From Anaeromyxobacter dehalogenans 2CP-1 (GTDB taxonomy: Bacteria > Myxococcota > Myxococcia > Myxococcales > Anaeromyxobacteraceae): DNA of 64,000 nt. Under the pieces are notes generated by a model, which was not told where the DNA came from, did no database searches, and saw nothing but the letters and a program-made list of their open reading frames with translations. The translations under genes and the position numbers were made by a program. Positions within the stretch are counted from its first letter, which is position 1; the number at the start of each line of letters is the position of its first letter. Location of the stretch: positions 3,516,501 through 3,580,500 of the forward strand of contig NC_011891.1 in the NCBI RefSeq assembly GCF_000022145.1, in the 5' to 3' direction. Positions 1 through 8,405 of this stretch are shown piece after piece.

Positions 1-1
1 G

Positions 2-505
2 AAGCTCGGCCCGGGCGCGCTGCTCCGCACCTACCTCGGCACGCTGAAGCGGGTGCGCTTCTCGCTCGTCACCATCGCGGCCATGCTGGCGCTCGGGTTC
101 ACCACGCGCTTCTCGGGGTCGGACTCGACCATGGGGCTCGCGTTCGCCTCCACCGGCCACCTGTTCCCGTTCTTCTCGCCCCTGCTCGGCTGGCTGGGCG
201 TGGCGCTCACCGGGTCCGACACGTCGTCGAACGTGCTGTTCGGCAACCTGCAGGTGGTGAGCGCGCAGCAGATCGGCATGAACCCGATCCTCGCGGCGGC
301 CTCCAACAGCTCGGGCGGCGTGATGGGCAAGATGATCGACGCGCAGAGCATCGTGGTCGCGTCGGTCGCGACCGGCCAGCACGGCCACGAGGGGATCATC
401 CTCCGCTACGTGTTCTGGCACTCGCTCGTGCTCGCCTGCCTGGTCGGCGTGGTGGTGTTCCTCCAGGCCTACGTGTTCACCGGCATGGTCCCCATCCCGC
501 ACTAG
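2..505 (+). CDS. lldP: L-lactate permease, C-terminal part (truncated by window edge)
   Basis: The frame is open from base 2 and encodes the last ~167 residues of a membrane protein. It contains the conserved LldP-family stretch with FSGSDST, the GSDTSSN motif and LFGNLQ, followed by a final hydrophobic helix near the C-terminus. LldP/LctP proteins are inner-membrane permeases that import lactate or glycolate with protons and are normally about 550 residues, so roughly the first 380 residues lie outside the window. The lutABC lactate oxidation genes follow 67 bp downstream on the same strand, so uptake and oxidation are probably co-transcribed. A GTG at 53 is internal and is not the real start. 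Substrate specificity (lactate versus glycolate) cannot be decided from this fragment. Confidence 0.9.
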   Translation, partial: KLGPGALLRTYLGTLKRVRFSLVTIAAMLALGFTTRFSGSDSTMGLAFASTGHLFPFFSPLLGWLGVALTGSDTSSNVLFGNLQVVSAQQIGMNPILAAASNSSGGVMGKMIDAQSIVVASVATGQHGHEGIILRYVFWHSLVLACLVGVVVFLQAYVFTGMVPIPH

Positions 506-510
506 CGCAG

Positions 511-551
511 GCCCGCCCGCATCCCGCTTCACCGCCGGGCGGGATCCGGGC
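511..551 (+). terminator. Hairpin between lactate permease and lutA
   Basis: A G+C-rich inverted repeat pairs 511-515 with 547-551 and 521-527 (ATCCCGC) with 539-545 (GCGGGAT). There is no T-run after it, and lutA begins only 22 bp further on, so it is more likely a weak attenuator or mRNA-processing/stabilising hairpin than a full terminator. It could equally be an operator for a lactate-responsive regulator; the sequence alone does not tell. Confidence 0.3.
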
Positions 552-572
552 ACACTCGCGCCGGAGGTCCCG

Positions 573-1316
573 GTGAAGGTCGCGCTGTTCGTTCCGTGCT
601 ACGTGGACCAGCTCCACCCGCAGGTCGCTCACGCGACGGTGCGGGTGCTGGAGCGGCTCGGCGTCGAGGTCGTGTTCCCCGAGGAGCAGACCTGCTGCGG
701 CCAGCCCATGGCGAACGCCGGCTTCGCCGCCGACGCCGCGCCGCTCGCGCGCCACTTCCTGGAGGTGTTCGGGGGCTACGACCACGTGGTGGCGCCCTCC
801 GGGAGCTGCGTCTCGATGGTCCGCAACCACTACGACGCGTTCCTGTCCGGCGCCCCGGGCTTCGATCGGCTGCGGCGCGGGACGTTCGAGCTGTGCGAGT
901 TCCTCACCGACGTGCTGAAGGTGGGCGAGCTCCCGGGCCGCTACCCGCACAAGGTCGGGCTGCACCAGAGCTGCCACGGGCTGCGCGAGCTCGGCCTGGG
1001 CAGCCCGAGCGAGCGGATGGAGCCGCGGTTCAGCAAGGTCGGGCTGCTCCTCTCGCGGCTGCAGGGCATCGAGCTCGTCTCGCTCTCCCGGCCCGACGAG
1101 TGCTGCGGGTTCGGCGGCACGTTCGCGGTGGCGGAGGAGGCCGTCTCCTGTCTGATGGGGCGCGACCGGATCGCCGACCACCTGGCGGCCGGGGCGGAGG
1201 TGGTGACCGGGACCGACGTCTCCTGCCTCATGCACCTCGACGGCCTGGCGCGCCGGACGCGGCTGCCGCTCCGGTTCCGGCACGTGGCGGAGATCCTGGC
1301 GGAGGCGACCGCGTGA
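573..1316 (+). CDS. lutA: LutA/YkgE-type (Fe-S)-binding subunit of L-lactate oxidase complex
   Basis: A 247-residue protein with two CCG (cysteine-rich) domains. The first ends in TCCGQP (about residues 41-46); the second has QSCHG and DECCGFGG. This is the usual length and architecture of LutA, which with LutB and LutC oxidises L-lactate to pyruvate in the cytoplasm. It starts with GTG, preceded by GGAGGT at 563-568. Its stop overlaps the lutB start (GTGA), so the two are translationally coupled. The same CCG domain occurs in heterodisulfide reductase and glycolate oxidase subunits, but the LutB and LutC neighbours make the Lut assignment firm. Confidence 0.92.
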   Translation: MKVALFVPCYVDQLHPQVAHATVRVLERLGVEVVFPEEQTCCGQPMANAGFAADAAPLARHFLEVFGGYDHVVAPSGSCVSMVRNHYDAFLSGAPGFDRLRRGTFELCEFLTDVLKVGELPGRYPHKVGLHQSCHGLRELGLGSPSERMEPRFSKVGLLLSRLQGIELVSLSRPDECCGFGGTFAVAEEAVSCLMGRDRIADHLAAGAEVVTGTDVSCLMHLDGLARRTRLPLRFRHVAEILAEATA

Positions 1317-2689
1317 CCGGGCACGCCGAGCGCGCCGCGCGCTTCGCGGCCGACGAGCCGCGCGCGCACTGGCACGACCAGGCGCTCTGGTTCGTGCGCC
1401 TGAAGCGCGACCGCATGGCGGCGGCGGTGCCGGAGTGGGAGGCGCTGCGCGAGCGCGCCGCGGGCGTGAAGGCGCACGCCCGGGCCCGGCTGGCCGACTA
1501 CCTGGAGCAGTTCGAGCGCGAGGCCACCCGGCGCGGCATCCGGGTGCACTGGGCCCGCGACGCCGACGAGCACAACGCGGTCGTCCACCGGATCCTCTCC
1601 GAGCGCGGCGTCACCCGGGTGGTGAAGTCGAAGTCGATGCTGACCGAGGAGTGCCACCTCAACCCCTATCTGGCGTCGCGCGGCATCGAGGTGGTGGACA
1701 CCGACCTGGGCGAGCGGATCGTCCAGCTCGCCGGCGAGCCGCCCTCGCACATCGTGCTGCCCGCCATCCACAAGAAGAAGGAGGAGATCGGCGAGCTGTT
1801 CCACCGCACCCTCGGCACGACCGCCGGCGCCTCGGATCCCACCTACCTCACCCAGGCCGCCCGCGCGCACCTGCGCGAGAAGTTCCTGGCCGCGCAGGCG
1901 GGCCTCACCGGCGTGAACTTCGCGATCGCCGAGACCGGCGGGATCGTGGTGTGCACGAACGAGGGCAACGCGGACATGGGCACGCACCTGCCCCCGCTCC
2001 ACGTCGCCTGCATGGGCGTGGAGAAGATCGTCCCGCGCCTCGCGGACCTCTCGGTCTTCCTGCGCCTCCTGGCGCGCTCCGCCACCGGCCAGCCGGTGAC
2101 CACCTACACCACCCACTTCCACGCGCCGCGCCCGGGCGGCGAGCTGCACGTGGTGATCGTGGACAACGGCCGCTCGCGCCTGCTCGCCGAGGAGGAGTTC
2201 CGGGGCGCGCTGGCCTGCATCCGCTGCGGCGCGTGCATGAACACCTGCCCGGTGTTCCGCCGCAGCGGCGGGTACAGCTACGCCTGGACCATCCCCGGCC
2301 CCATCGGCTCGGTGCTCGCCCCCGGGCGCGATCCGGCCGCGCACGGCTCGCTGCCGTTCGCGTCCAGCCTGTGCGGCTCCTGCGGCGCGGTCTGCCCGGT
2401 GAAGATCCCGCTCCACGATCAGCTCCTGGCCCGGCGGCGCGAGGTGGTGCGCGCAGGCGGCCAGCCGCTCGCGAAGCGGCTGGCGATGCGCCTCGGCGGG
2501 TGGATCCTCGGGCACCGCGCCCTGTACGAGCTGGCCGGGCGCCTGGCGCGCCTCGCGCTCCGGCACCTCCCGCGCGCGCTGCTCTACGGCCGCTGGAACG
2601 CGTGGGGACGCCAGCGCGAGCTGCCGGCCGCGCCGGCCGAGAGCTTCCGCGACGCCTGGCGCCGCACCCGGGGAGGCGGCCGTGGGTAG
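1313..2689 (+). CDS. lutB: LutB-type iron-sulfur lactate oxidase subunit
   Basis: A 458-residue protein with an N-terminal LUD domain (GTTAGAS, AETGGIVV, NEGNADMG) and a C-terminal ferredoxin-like part. The latter carries two cluster motifs: CIRCGACMNTCP, and CGSCGAVCP later on. The C-terminal tail is basic and helical, as in LutB/YkgF. The protein is the electron-transfer subunit of the LutABC L-lactate dehydrogenase. The GTG start at 1313 was chosen because it overlaps the lutA stop by 4 bp; the frame stays open upstream into lutA, but that part is shadow sequence. It overlaps lutC by 8 bp at its 3' end. Confidence 0.93.
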   Translation: MTGHAERAARFAADEPRAHWHDQALWFVRLKRDRMAAAVPEWEALRERAAGVKAHARARLADYLEQFEREATRRGIRVHWARDADEHNAVVHRILSERGVTRVVKSKSMLTEECHLNPYLASRGIEVVDTDLGERIVQLAGEPPSHIVLPAIHKKKEEIGELFHRTLGTTAGASDPTYLTQAARAHLREKFLAAQAGLTGVNFAIAETGGIVVCTNEGNADMGTHLPPLHVACMGVEKIVPRLADLSVFLRLLARSATGQPVTTYTTHFHAPRPGGELHVVIVDNGRSRLLAEEEFRGALACIRCGACMNTCPVFRRSGGYSYAWTIPGPIGSVLAPGRDPAAHGSLPFASSLCGSCGAVCPVKIPLHDQLLARRREVVRAGGQPLAKRLAMRLGGWILGHRALYELAGRLARLALRHLPRALLYGRWNAWGRQRELPAAPAESFRDAWRRTRGGGRG

Positions 2690-3272
2690 CCGCGAGGAGA
2701 TCCTGGCCGCGCTCCGCCGCGCCGCGCCGCCCGATCCCGGGCTCCCATCGGAGCCGGTGCGCGGCACGCCCTACGCGGACCTCGCGCTCCAGCTCGGCGA
2801 GGCGGTGCAGGCAGTGGGCGGCGCGTTCCAGCGGGTGCCGGACGCGGCGGCGCTGCGCGAGGCCGTGGCGGCGCTCGCCGCGCGGCTCGAGGCCCGCCGC
2901 GTGGTGTCGCGGGTCGAGGAGGCGGGCGCCGGCACGCCGGGCCTGGCGGAGGTCGCCGATCCGCACCAGCTCGAGGGCGTGGACCTGGCGGTGCTCCCGG
3001 GCCGGTTCGCGGTCGCCGAGAACGGCGCGGTGTGGGTGGCCGGCGAGGACCTCGGCCACCGGGCGGTGTTCGTGATCGCCCAGCACCTCGCGCTGGTGGT
3101 CCCCGCCGCGGAGATCGTGAACGACCTGCACGAGGCCTACGCGCGCATCCGCTTCGACGGCCCGGGCTTCGGGCTGTTCGTGGCCGGGCCGTCCAAGACC
3201 GCCGACATCGAGCAGGCGCTGGTGATCGGCGCCCACGGCGCGCGCTCGTGCACGGTGTTCCTGGTCGGCTGA
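2682..3272 (+). CDS. lutC: LutC-type LUD-domain lactate oxidase subunit
   Basis: A 196-residue LUD-domain protein (LutC/YkgG family), the third subunit of the non-flavin, iron-sulfur L-lactate oxidation complex. Typical family features are the ENGAVWV segment near residue 110 and the C-terminal GPSKTADIEQ motif. It starts with GTG inside the end of lutB (8-bp overlap), preceded by GGGGAGG. It ends the operon, with a convergent gene 14 bp further on. The order permease-lutA-lutB-lutC suggests a lactate utilisation operon. Confidence 0.92.
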   Translation: MGSREEILAALRRAAPPDPGLPSEPVRGTPYADLALQLGEAVQAVGGAFQRVPDAAALREAVAALAARLEARRVVSRVEEAGAGTPGLAEVADPHQLEGVDLAVLPGRFAVAENGAVWVAGEDLGHRAVFVIAQHLALVVPAAEIVNDLHEAYARIRFDGPGFGLFVAGPSKTADIEQALVIGAHGARSCTVFLVG

Positions 3273-3286
3273 GCGCCGCGTCCCGG

Positions 3287-4429
3287 TCAGCGGCCGCGCA
3301 CCCGCCGCGAACCGCCGCCCAGGTACGCCGCCACCGCGCGCCAGGTCTCCTCGAACTGGCCGCGGGTGAAGCCGGTGCCGGAGGCCAGCCAGTCGAAGTG
3401 CGGCGGCACGTGGCGTGGCTGGCCGAAGTGGCCGATGACGTCGAGGTGATCGGCCCAGACCGCGCGGATCACGTCGCCCCAGACCTGGCTGCGCGTCGGG
3501 ACCATGCCGTCGTTGGCGCGCGCGTCGGGGATGCGCCCGTAGGCGAGCCGCAGCGGCCGCGCCTGCACGATCGAGAGCGGCGGCTCGCGGTCCAGCGGCG
3601 TGCCGGAGGCGATGCGGTAGAGCCCGACGTACATGGCGTGGGTGGCCTGCGCGTACGGCCCGAGGCCCGCCGCCAGCACGGAGCGCAGGCCAGGCGGCCG
3701 CGCCCGCGTGATCACGCAGCCGTAGCGCACCCCGGGCCGGTCCTCGGTGGTGGCGTTGAACACGTCCATGGCGGCGGGGCCGATCTGGGTGACGAGGTCC
3801 TGGTCGTCGCCCAGGCTGGCGAAGAAGTCCTCGATCTCGCGCCGGCGCTCGCCCGAGAAGTCCGCCAGCAGCTCGGAGAAGAGCTGCTCCACCACGCCGC
3901 CCGGCGGCGCCGCCGGCCGCCGCAGGAACGCCGCCAGCCGGAGCGCGGCGCCCGCGGGCAACCGCCCGGCGCGGAGCGTGTACATCGTGGCGAGGGAGAG
4001 GATCTTCAGGACCTGCTGGCCGAGCAGGTTGTTGAAGAAGTGGGCCACCGGCGTGCCGTAGTGCGGCGCGGACACCGTGACCACCGACCGCACCGCGCGC
4101 GCGCACCGCTCCACGTCGGCGTCGGTGGGGAGCGACACCTCGGGGCTGAGCAGCAGCCGCACGTCCAGCCCGCCGCTGGAGTGGCCCACCACGCTCACCT
4201 CGCCGCCGGGCCCGTCCAGGACGCGCGCGACGTCCTCGGCCAGCAGGGCGGCGCGCTTCCGCAGCGTCGCGGTGGGCGCGGTGCGCACCACCCGGATCTC
4301 GCCGTCCAGGCCGTGCGCCGGGCCGATCTCGGCGAGCAGGTCGCGCACGTGGCCGAAGTAGGTGAAGTCGCCCAGGTTGGCGAACCCGAAGAACCCCGGG
4401 ACGAGCAGGACGTGGTGACGCGGAGCCAC
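3287..4429 (-). CDS. Alpha/beta-hydrolase, triacylglycerol-lipase-like
   Basis: A 380-residue protein with an N-terminal oxyanion-type segment (LLVPGFFGF, residues ~7-15) and the nucleophile elbow GHSSGG with serine at about residue 84. A catalytic aspartate and a histidine near DVIGHFG (about residue 340) are plausible but not proven. No obvious signal peptide is seen, so it is probably cytoplasmic. The fold and motifs suggest an esterase or lipase; the substrate is unknown. It is convergent with lutC and divergent from the following methyltransferase gene. Confidence 0.7.
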   Translation of the reverse strand: MAPRHHVLLVPGFFGFANLGDFTYFGHVRDLLAEIGPAHGLDGEIRVVRTAPTATLRKRAALLAEDVARVLDGPGGEVSVVGHSSGGLDVRLLLSPEVSLPTDADVERCARAVRSVVTVSAPHYGTPVAHFFNNLLGQQVLKILSLATMYTLRAGRLPAGAALRLAAFLRRPAAPPGGVVEQLFSELLADFSGERRREIEDFFASLGDDQDLVTQIGPAAMDVFNATTEDRPGVRYGCVITRARPPGLRSVLAAGLGPYAQATHAMYVGLYRIASGTPLDREPPLSIVQARPLRLAYGRIPDARANDGMVPTRSQVWGDVIRAVWADHLDVIGHFGQPRHVPPHFDWLASGTGFTRGQFEETWRAVAAYLGGGSRRVRGR

Positions 4430-4550
4430 GGGCCGAGTCTACGCTCGGTCCGCCGCCCGCGGGCCAGGACTTCCGCGGGTGCGCCGAGCGCGTGCGCGCC
4501 CGTGTCCGCCGGGGCGCGGCGCCGTATGATGCGCGGCCGGAGGCACCGCG

Positions 4551-5240
4551 ATGGACGTGAAGCAGGTGTTCGACGGGGCCGCGGCGCGCTACGACGCGCT
4601 CCGCCGCCAGCTCATCCCGTGCTTCGACGGGTTCTACGGCGCGGCGGTGGACCTGCTGCCGTTCGGCGAGGGCCGGCCGGTGCGGATCCTGGACGTGGGC
4701 GCCGGGACCGGGCTGCTGGCGGAGCAGGTGCTGGCGCGCTTCCCGGCCGCCGAGGTGACGCTCCTCGACTTCTCGGACGAGATGCTGGACCGCGCCCGGG
4801 CCCGCTTCGGCGGGCGGACCGCCCAGGTGACGTTCCGCACCGGCGACTACCTGCGGGATCCGCTCGGCGGTCCCTGGGACGCGATCGTGTCGGCGCTGTC
4901 CATCCACCACCTCGCCGACGGCGACAAGCGAGCGCTCTACGCGCGCGCGGCGGCGGCGCTGGCGCCGGGCGGCATCCTGGTGAACGCCGACAACGTGCTC
5001 GCCGAGGACCCGGCGGTGGCCGCGCGCGACCGGGCGCTCTGGGTCCGCGCCATCCGCGCGAGCGGCCTCGCCGAGGCGGACCTCGAGGCGGCGCTGGAGC
5101 GGACGCGGGTGGACGTGCTCGCGCCGCTCGGGATCCAGCTCGGCTGGCTGCGCGCGCTCGGCCTCGTGGAGGTGGACTGCGCGTACAAGTGGCACCACTT
5201 CGCCGTCTTCTCCGGCCGGCGCCCAGTCACGGACGGGTGA
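4551..5240 (+). CDS. Class I SAM-dependent methyltransferase
   Basis: A 229-residue protein with the SAM-binding glycine motif LDVGAGTG at about residues 45-52, the acidic end of strand 2 (LLDFSDEML) and motif IV (IVSALSIHHL). The shape is that of UbiE/small-molecule methyltransferases. The ATG follows GGAGG by 8 bases. It stands alone between a divergent hydrolase gene and a TPR gene, so the context does not reveal the substrate. Confidence 0.8.
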   Translation: MDVKQVFDGAAARYDALRRQLIPCFDGFYGAAVDLLPFGEGRPVRILDVGAGTGLLAEQVLARFPAAEVTLLDFSDEMLDRARARFGGRTAQVTFRTGDYLRDPLGGPWDAIVSALSIHHLADGDKRALYARAAAALAPGGILVNADNVLAEDPAVAARDRALWVRAIRASGLAEADLEAALERTRVDVLAPLGIQLGWLRALGLVEVDCAYKWHHFAVFSGRRPVTDG

Positions 5241-5305
5241 TCTTCTGCTGGCGCGAAGGGGGTGAGTGATGCTTACATCAGCGCCCTTCCAAGAAGGAGG
5301 TCCGC

Positions 5306-5941
5306 GTGAACCGTAACACCGTCATCGCCCTCGTCGTGGGGCTCGTGGTCGGCTTCCTGATCGGCCAGCTGGCCTCGAGGCGGGATCAGGTGACGTCCGT
5401 CCCAGTGGTCGCCGCGCCCACCGGCACGCCGGCGATGCCGGCCATGCCGCCCGGCGGGATGGGCGGGCTGCCCGCGCCGATGCCCTCGCCCGGCGCCAGC
5501 ATGGACCTGCAGGCCCGCATCACCGCCGCCGAGCAGATCGTCGCGAAGGACCCCAGGAACGTCCGCGCCTGGATCCAGCTCGGCAACGACTACTTCGACT
5601 CGCGCCAGGCGCAGAAGGCGGTCGAGGCCTACGGGCGCGCGCTCGAGCTCGAGCCCAACAACCCCGACGTCCTCACCGACCAGGGCGTGATGTACCGGGA
5701 CCTCGGCAACTTCGACAAGGCGATCGCCAACTTCAAGAAGGCGAACGAGGTCGATCCGAAGCACGTGCAGAGCCTGTTCAACCTCGGCGTGGTCTACCTG
5801 CACGATCTCCAGGACGCGGACAAGGCCGCGAAGGCCTGGAACCAGGTGATCTCGGCCGCGCCGACGAGCCCGCAGGCGCAGCAGGCGCAGCAGGCGCTGA
5901 CGCAGCTCAAGGCGAACCCGCCGCCGCCGAAGAAGAAGTAG
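5306..5941 (+). CDS. Membrane-anchored tetratricopeptide (TPR) protein
   Basis: A 211-residue protein with an N-terminal hydrophobic anchor (residues ~6-24) with a small-residue GxxxGxxxG-like pattern, a Pro/Met/Gly-rich linker, then about three TPR units. The units are recognisable by WIQLGNDYFD, AVEAYGRALELEPNN and the following repeats. A Lys-rich tail ends it. TPRs bind partner proteins; similar small anchored TPR proteins serve in envelope complex assembly, including cytochrome maturation, but no partner is indicated here. GTG start with a strong AAGGAGG at 5295-5301. Confidence 0.75.
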   Translation: MNRNTVIALVVGLVVGFLIGQLASRRDQVTSVPVVAAPTGTPAMPAMPPGGMGGLPAPMPSPGASMDLQARITAAEQIVAKDPRNVRAWIQLGNDYFDSRQAQKAVEAYGRALELEPNNPDVLTDQGVMYRDLGNFDKAIANFKKANEVDPKHVQSLFNLGVVYLHDLQDADKAAKAWNQVISAAPTSPQAQQAQQALTQLKANPPPPKKK

Positions 5942-6022
5942 AGAGCCCGCCGCACCGGCCGGGGCGCCGCGACCGCGGCGTCCGGCCGCGCGGGGGCGGG
6001 CAGCGCGGCGTCCAGCCGCGCC

Positions 6023-6113
6023 GGGCTGGCGGCGCGGCTCCTGCCGCGCGGGGCTGGCGGCGCGGCTCCTGCCGCGCGGGGCTGGCGGCGCGGCTCCTGC
6101 CGCGCGGGGCTGG
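6023..6113. repeat. Three tandem copies of a 28-bp G+C repeat
   Basis: Three identical 28-bp units start at 6023, 6051 and 6079, followed by a partial fourth (GGGCTGG). Each begins GGGCTGGCGG and ends GCCGCGCG. They fill most of the 205-bp gap between the TPR gene and the ChaN-like gene. No coding function is apparent; slippage-generated intergenic repeats are the simplest explanation. Confidence 0.85.
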
Positions 6114-6146
6114 ATAGCCGCGCGAGGTGGCTTATGCTCCGGGGGC

Positions 6147-7184
6147 ATGCACCGCGCCCTCCTCCTCGTCGCCGCCCTGCTCGCCGCCGCCTGTCACCCG
6201 CGGCCGTCCGCGTCCACCCTCGTCGCCCAGCCGCTCGCGCCCGGGCGCGCCTGGATCAGCGCCGTCGATCGCGGTCACCCGCTGGTCGGACGCATCTGGG
6301 ACGTCCGCGCCGGGCGCTTCGCCGACGAGGCGGCGCTCGAGGCCGGGCTCGCCGGCGCGTCGTTGGTGCTGCTCGGCGAGACGCACGACAACCCCGATCA
6401 CCACGTGCTCCAGGCGCGCCTCGTCCGCGCGCTCACCGCCGCCGGGAGGCGGCCGGCGATCGCGTTCGAGATGCTCGCCACCGAGCAGCAGCCCGCCATC
6501 GACGCGGCGCTGGCGACGCCGCGGCCGACCCCGGAGGACGTGTCGCGCGCGGTGCGCTGGGACGAGAGCGGCTGGCCGCCGTTCGCGCAGTACCGCCCGG
6601 TGTTCGCGGCGGCGCTGGACGCCCGCCTGCGCATCGAGGGCGCGAACCTCCCGCGCGCGAAGATCCAGGCCGCGGCGCGCGGCGGCGTCCAGACCCTCCC
6701 CGCGCCGGTCCGGGCGCGCATCGAGCGGCAGGGGCCGCTCCCCGAGGCCGTGGCGCGCGAGATGCGCCAGGAGATGGCGGAGTCGCACTGCGGCGCGCTG
6801 CCGGAGTCGATGCTCGAGCCCCTGGTGACCGGCCAGCGCGCGCGCGACGCGCAGATGGCCGAGTCGCTCGCGCGCGCCGGCGCGGCCGGGGCGGTGCTCA
6901 TCACCGGCTCCGGCCATGCGCGGACCGACCGCGGGGTGGCGTCGTACCTCGACCCCGGCGCGACCGTGGCGAGCGTGCTGTTCCGCGAGGTGGTCCCCGG
7001 CCGCGAGGACCCGGCGACCTACGGCGCCGACTACGCGGGGCGGCTCCCGTTCGACTGGGTGGTGTTCACGCCGGGTGAGAAGCGGCCCGATCCCTGCGCC
7101 GAGCTCCGCGCCCACCTGAAGGCGGCGAAGCCACCCGCGAAACCGGCGCCGGCCGCGCCCGCCGCCCCGCCCGCCACGCCCTGA
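6147..7184 (+). CDS. ChaN/DUF399-family lipoprotein
   Basis: A 345-residue protein beginning with a lipoprotein signal whose lipobox is LLAAAC at the end of a 17-residue leader. The mature part carries LLGETHDNPDHH (residues ~76-87), AFEMLA and a later GSGHARTDRG motif, which define the ChaN-like family (haem-binding in the Campylobacter protein). The C-terminus is a Pro/Ala-rich tail. A role in haem or iron handling at the outer membrane is inferred from the family and fits a cytochrome-rich organism. No operon partner is evident; the next gene is convergent. Confidence 0.8.
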   Translation: MHRALLLVAALLAAACHPRPSASTLVAQPLAPGRAWISAVDRGHPLVGRIWDVRAGRFADEAALEAGLAGASLVLLGETHDNPDHHVLQARLVRALTAAGRRPAIAFEMLATEQQPAIDAALATPRPTPEDVSRAVRWDESGWPPFAQYRPVFAAALDARLRIEGANLPRAKIQAAARGGVQTLPAPVRARIERQGPLPEAVAREMRQEMAESHCGALPESMLEPLVTGQRARDAQMAESLARAGAAGAVLITGSGHARTDRGVASYLDPGATVASVLFREVVPGREDPATYGADYAGRLPFDWVVFTPGEKRPDPCAELRAHLKAAKPPAKPAPAAPAAPPATP

Positions 7185-7202
7185 CGGCGTGACGGGCGCC
7201 GC

Positions 7203-7586
7203 TCAGCCGTCCCCGCCCACCAGCGCCGCCAGCTCGCGGTAGAGCAGCGCCTCGTCGCCGAGGTTCACCTCCACCAGCCGGCGCAGGTGGGCGATGCTGT
7301 CGAGGTCGATCCCGGTGCACCGGATGCCCACGTCCTCGCCGTCGCGGTGCGCGATCACCCCGTCCATGCGGATGAGCGTGTCGCCCTGGTCGAGCTGGAT
7401 CACGAGCGCGCAGGGCTCGCCGGCCGCGCCCGGAAACGCGGCCGGGACCTCCACGCGCGCGCCCTTCAGCGACACGTCCTGGACGCCGCAGCCGACCCGC
7501 GCCGTCCCGGCGCGCAGCTCGCCGGGACGGTGGAACGCGATGCGCGAGAACCGGCGGCGCTCGGGCTGCCCTTGCACGCTGGCCAT
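7203..7586 (-). CDS. PilZ-domain protein
   Basis: A 127-residue single-domain protein with the PilZ c-di-GMP-binding signature: an N-terminal RRRFSR box (residues ~10-15) and DVSLKGARVE (residues ~37-46). PilZ proteins are cytoplasmic effectors that change partner activity when they bind cyclic di-GMP. The ATG at 7586 was chosen because it places the RxxxR box close to the N-terminus as usual; the frame is open further upstream into the divergent gene. The target cannot be told from the neighbours. Confidence 0.85.
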   Translation of the reverse strand: MASVQGQPERRRFSRIAFHRPGELRAGTARVGCGVQDVSLKGARVEVPAAFPGAAGEPCALVIQLDQGDTLIRMDGVIAHRDGEDVGIRCTGIDLDSIAHLRRLVEVNLGDEALLYRELAALVGGDG

Positions 7587-7692
7587 GGACTCCCCCCTTC
7601 CGCGGATTGTCCCGCCACCCGCTCGCCCGGCGCAAGCGCGGCGGCATCGCGGGGCTTGACCCCGGGGCCGCCGGGACCGACCGTGCCGGGTC

Positions 7693-8358
7693 ATGTCCGC
7701 CCCGGCGCGCCCCCTCGACGAGCTCGTCGCCTTCGTCCGCGCGCGCACCGCGCCCGCGCCGGTGCCGCTCGTGCCGGAGCTCGTGCTCCACCAGGCCAGC
7801 GAGCTCACCCCGCTGTGGCACGCCACCGCCGGCGACCTGGCGGGGTGGGACGACTCGCCGTTCTGGGCGTTCCCGTGGGCGGGTGGCCAGGCGCTGGCGC
7901 GGCACCTGCTCGACCGGCCGGAGCGCGTGCGCGGGCACCGCGTGGTGGACTTCGCAACGGGCAGCGGGCTGGTGGGCCTGGCCGCGGTCCGCGCCGGGGC
8001 GGCCGAGGTGGAGGCCTGGGACGTCGACCCGTTCTGCGAGGCGGCGGTGCGCGCGAACGCGGCGCTGAACGGGCTCGCGCTCCCGTTCCGGTCCGGCGAC
8101 CCCATCGGCGCGCCGCTGCCGGGCGTGGAGGTGCTGCTCGCCGGCGACGTGTTCTACGAGGGTCCGCTCGCCGCCCGCGCGCTCGCCTGGTTCCGCGCGC
8201 TCGCCGGGCGGGGCGTGACGGTGCTCGCCGGCGACGCGGGCCGCACCTACGCGCCACGCGAGGGGTTCACGGTCGTCGCGGAATTCCAGGTGCCCACCAC
8301 GGTCGAGATCGAGGACGCGGCGGTGCGCGGCGCGCGGGTGCTCCAGATCATGGGGTGA
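7693..8358 (+). CDS. Protein methyltransferase, ETFB-lysine/nicotinamide-N-methyltransferase-like
   Basis: A 221-residue methyltransferase with the SAM motif DFATGSGLVGLAA (residues ~76-88), WDVDPF after strand 2, and the pre-motif region with FWAFPWAGGQ. This combination resembles the METTL20/ETF-beta lysine methyltransferase group and its relatives annotated as nicotinamide N-methyltransferases. It probably modifies a protein side chain. No ETF genes are in the window to support the ETF-beta target. Its stop overlaps a GTG of the next frame, but the peptidase probably starts 51 bp later. Confidence 0.65.
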   Translation: MSAPARPLDELVAFVRARTAPAPVPLVPELVLHQASELTPLWHATAGDLAGWDDSPFWAFPWAGGQALARHLLDRPERVRGHRVVDFATGSGLVGLAAVRAGAAEVEAWDVDPFCEAAVRANAALNGLALPFRSGDPIGAPLPGVEVLLAGDVFYEGPLAARALAWFRALAGRGVTVLAGDAGRTYAPREGFTVVAEFQVPTTVEIEDAAVRGARVLQIMG

Positions 8359-8405
8359 GCGCCGGGCCGCGTGTTACGATCCGTCGCTGGGGAGGTCCCG
8401 CCCGC

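Noticed and set aside
1905-5198. Very long minus-strand open frame (about 1,100 codons) opposite lutB, lutC and the next genes
   Set aside because: It lacks the third-position G/C pattern in its own frame, its translation is Arg/Ala/Pro-rich and it covers genes with clear families on the other strand.
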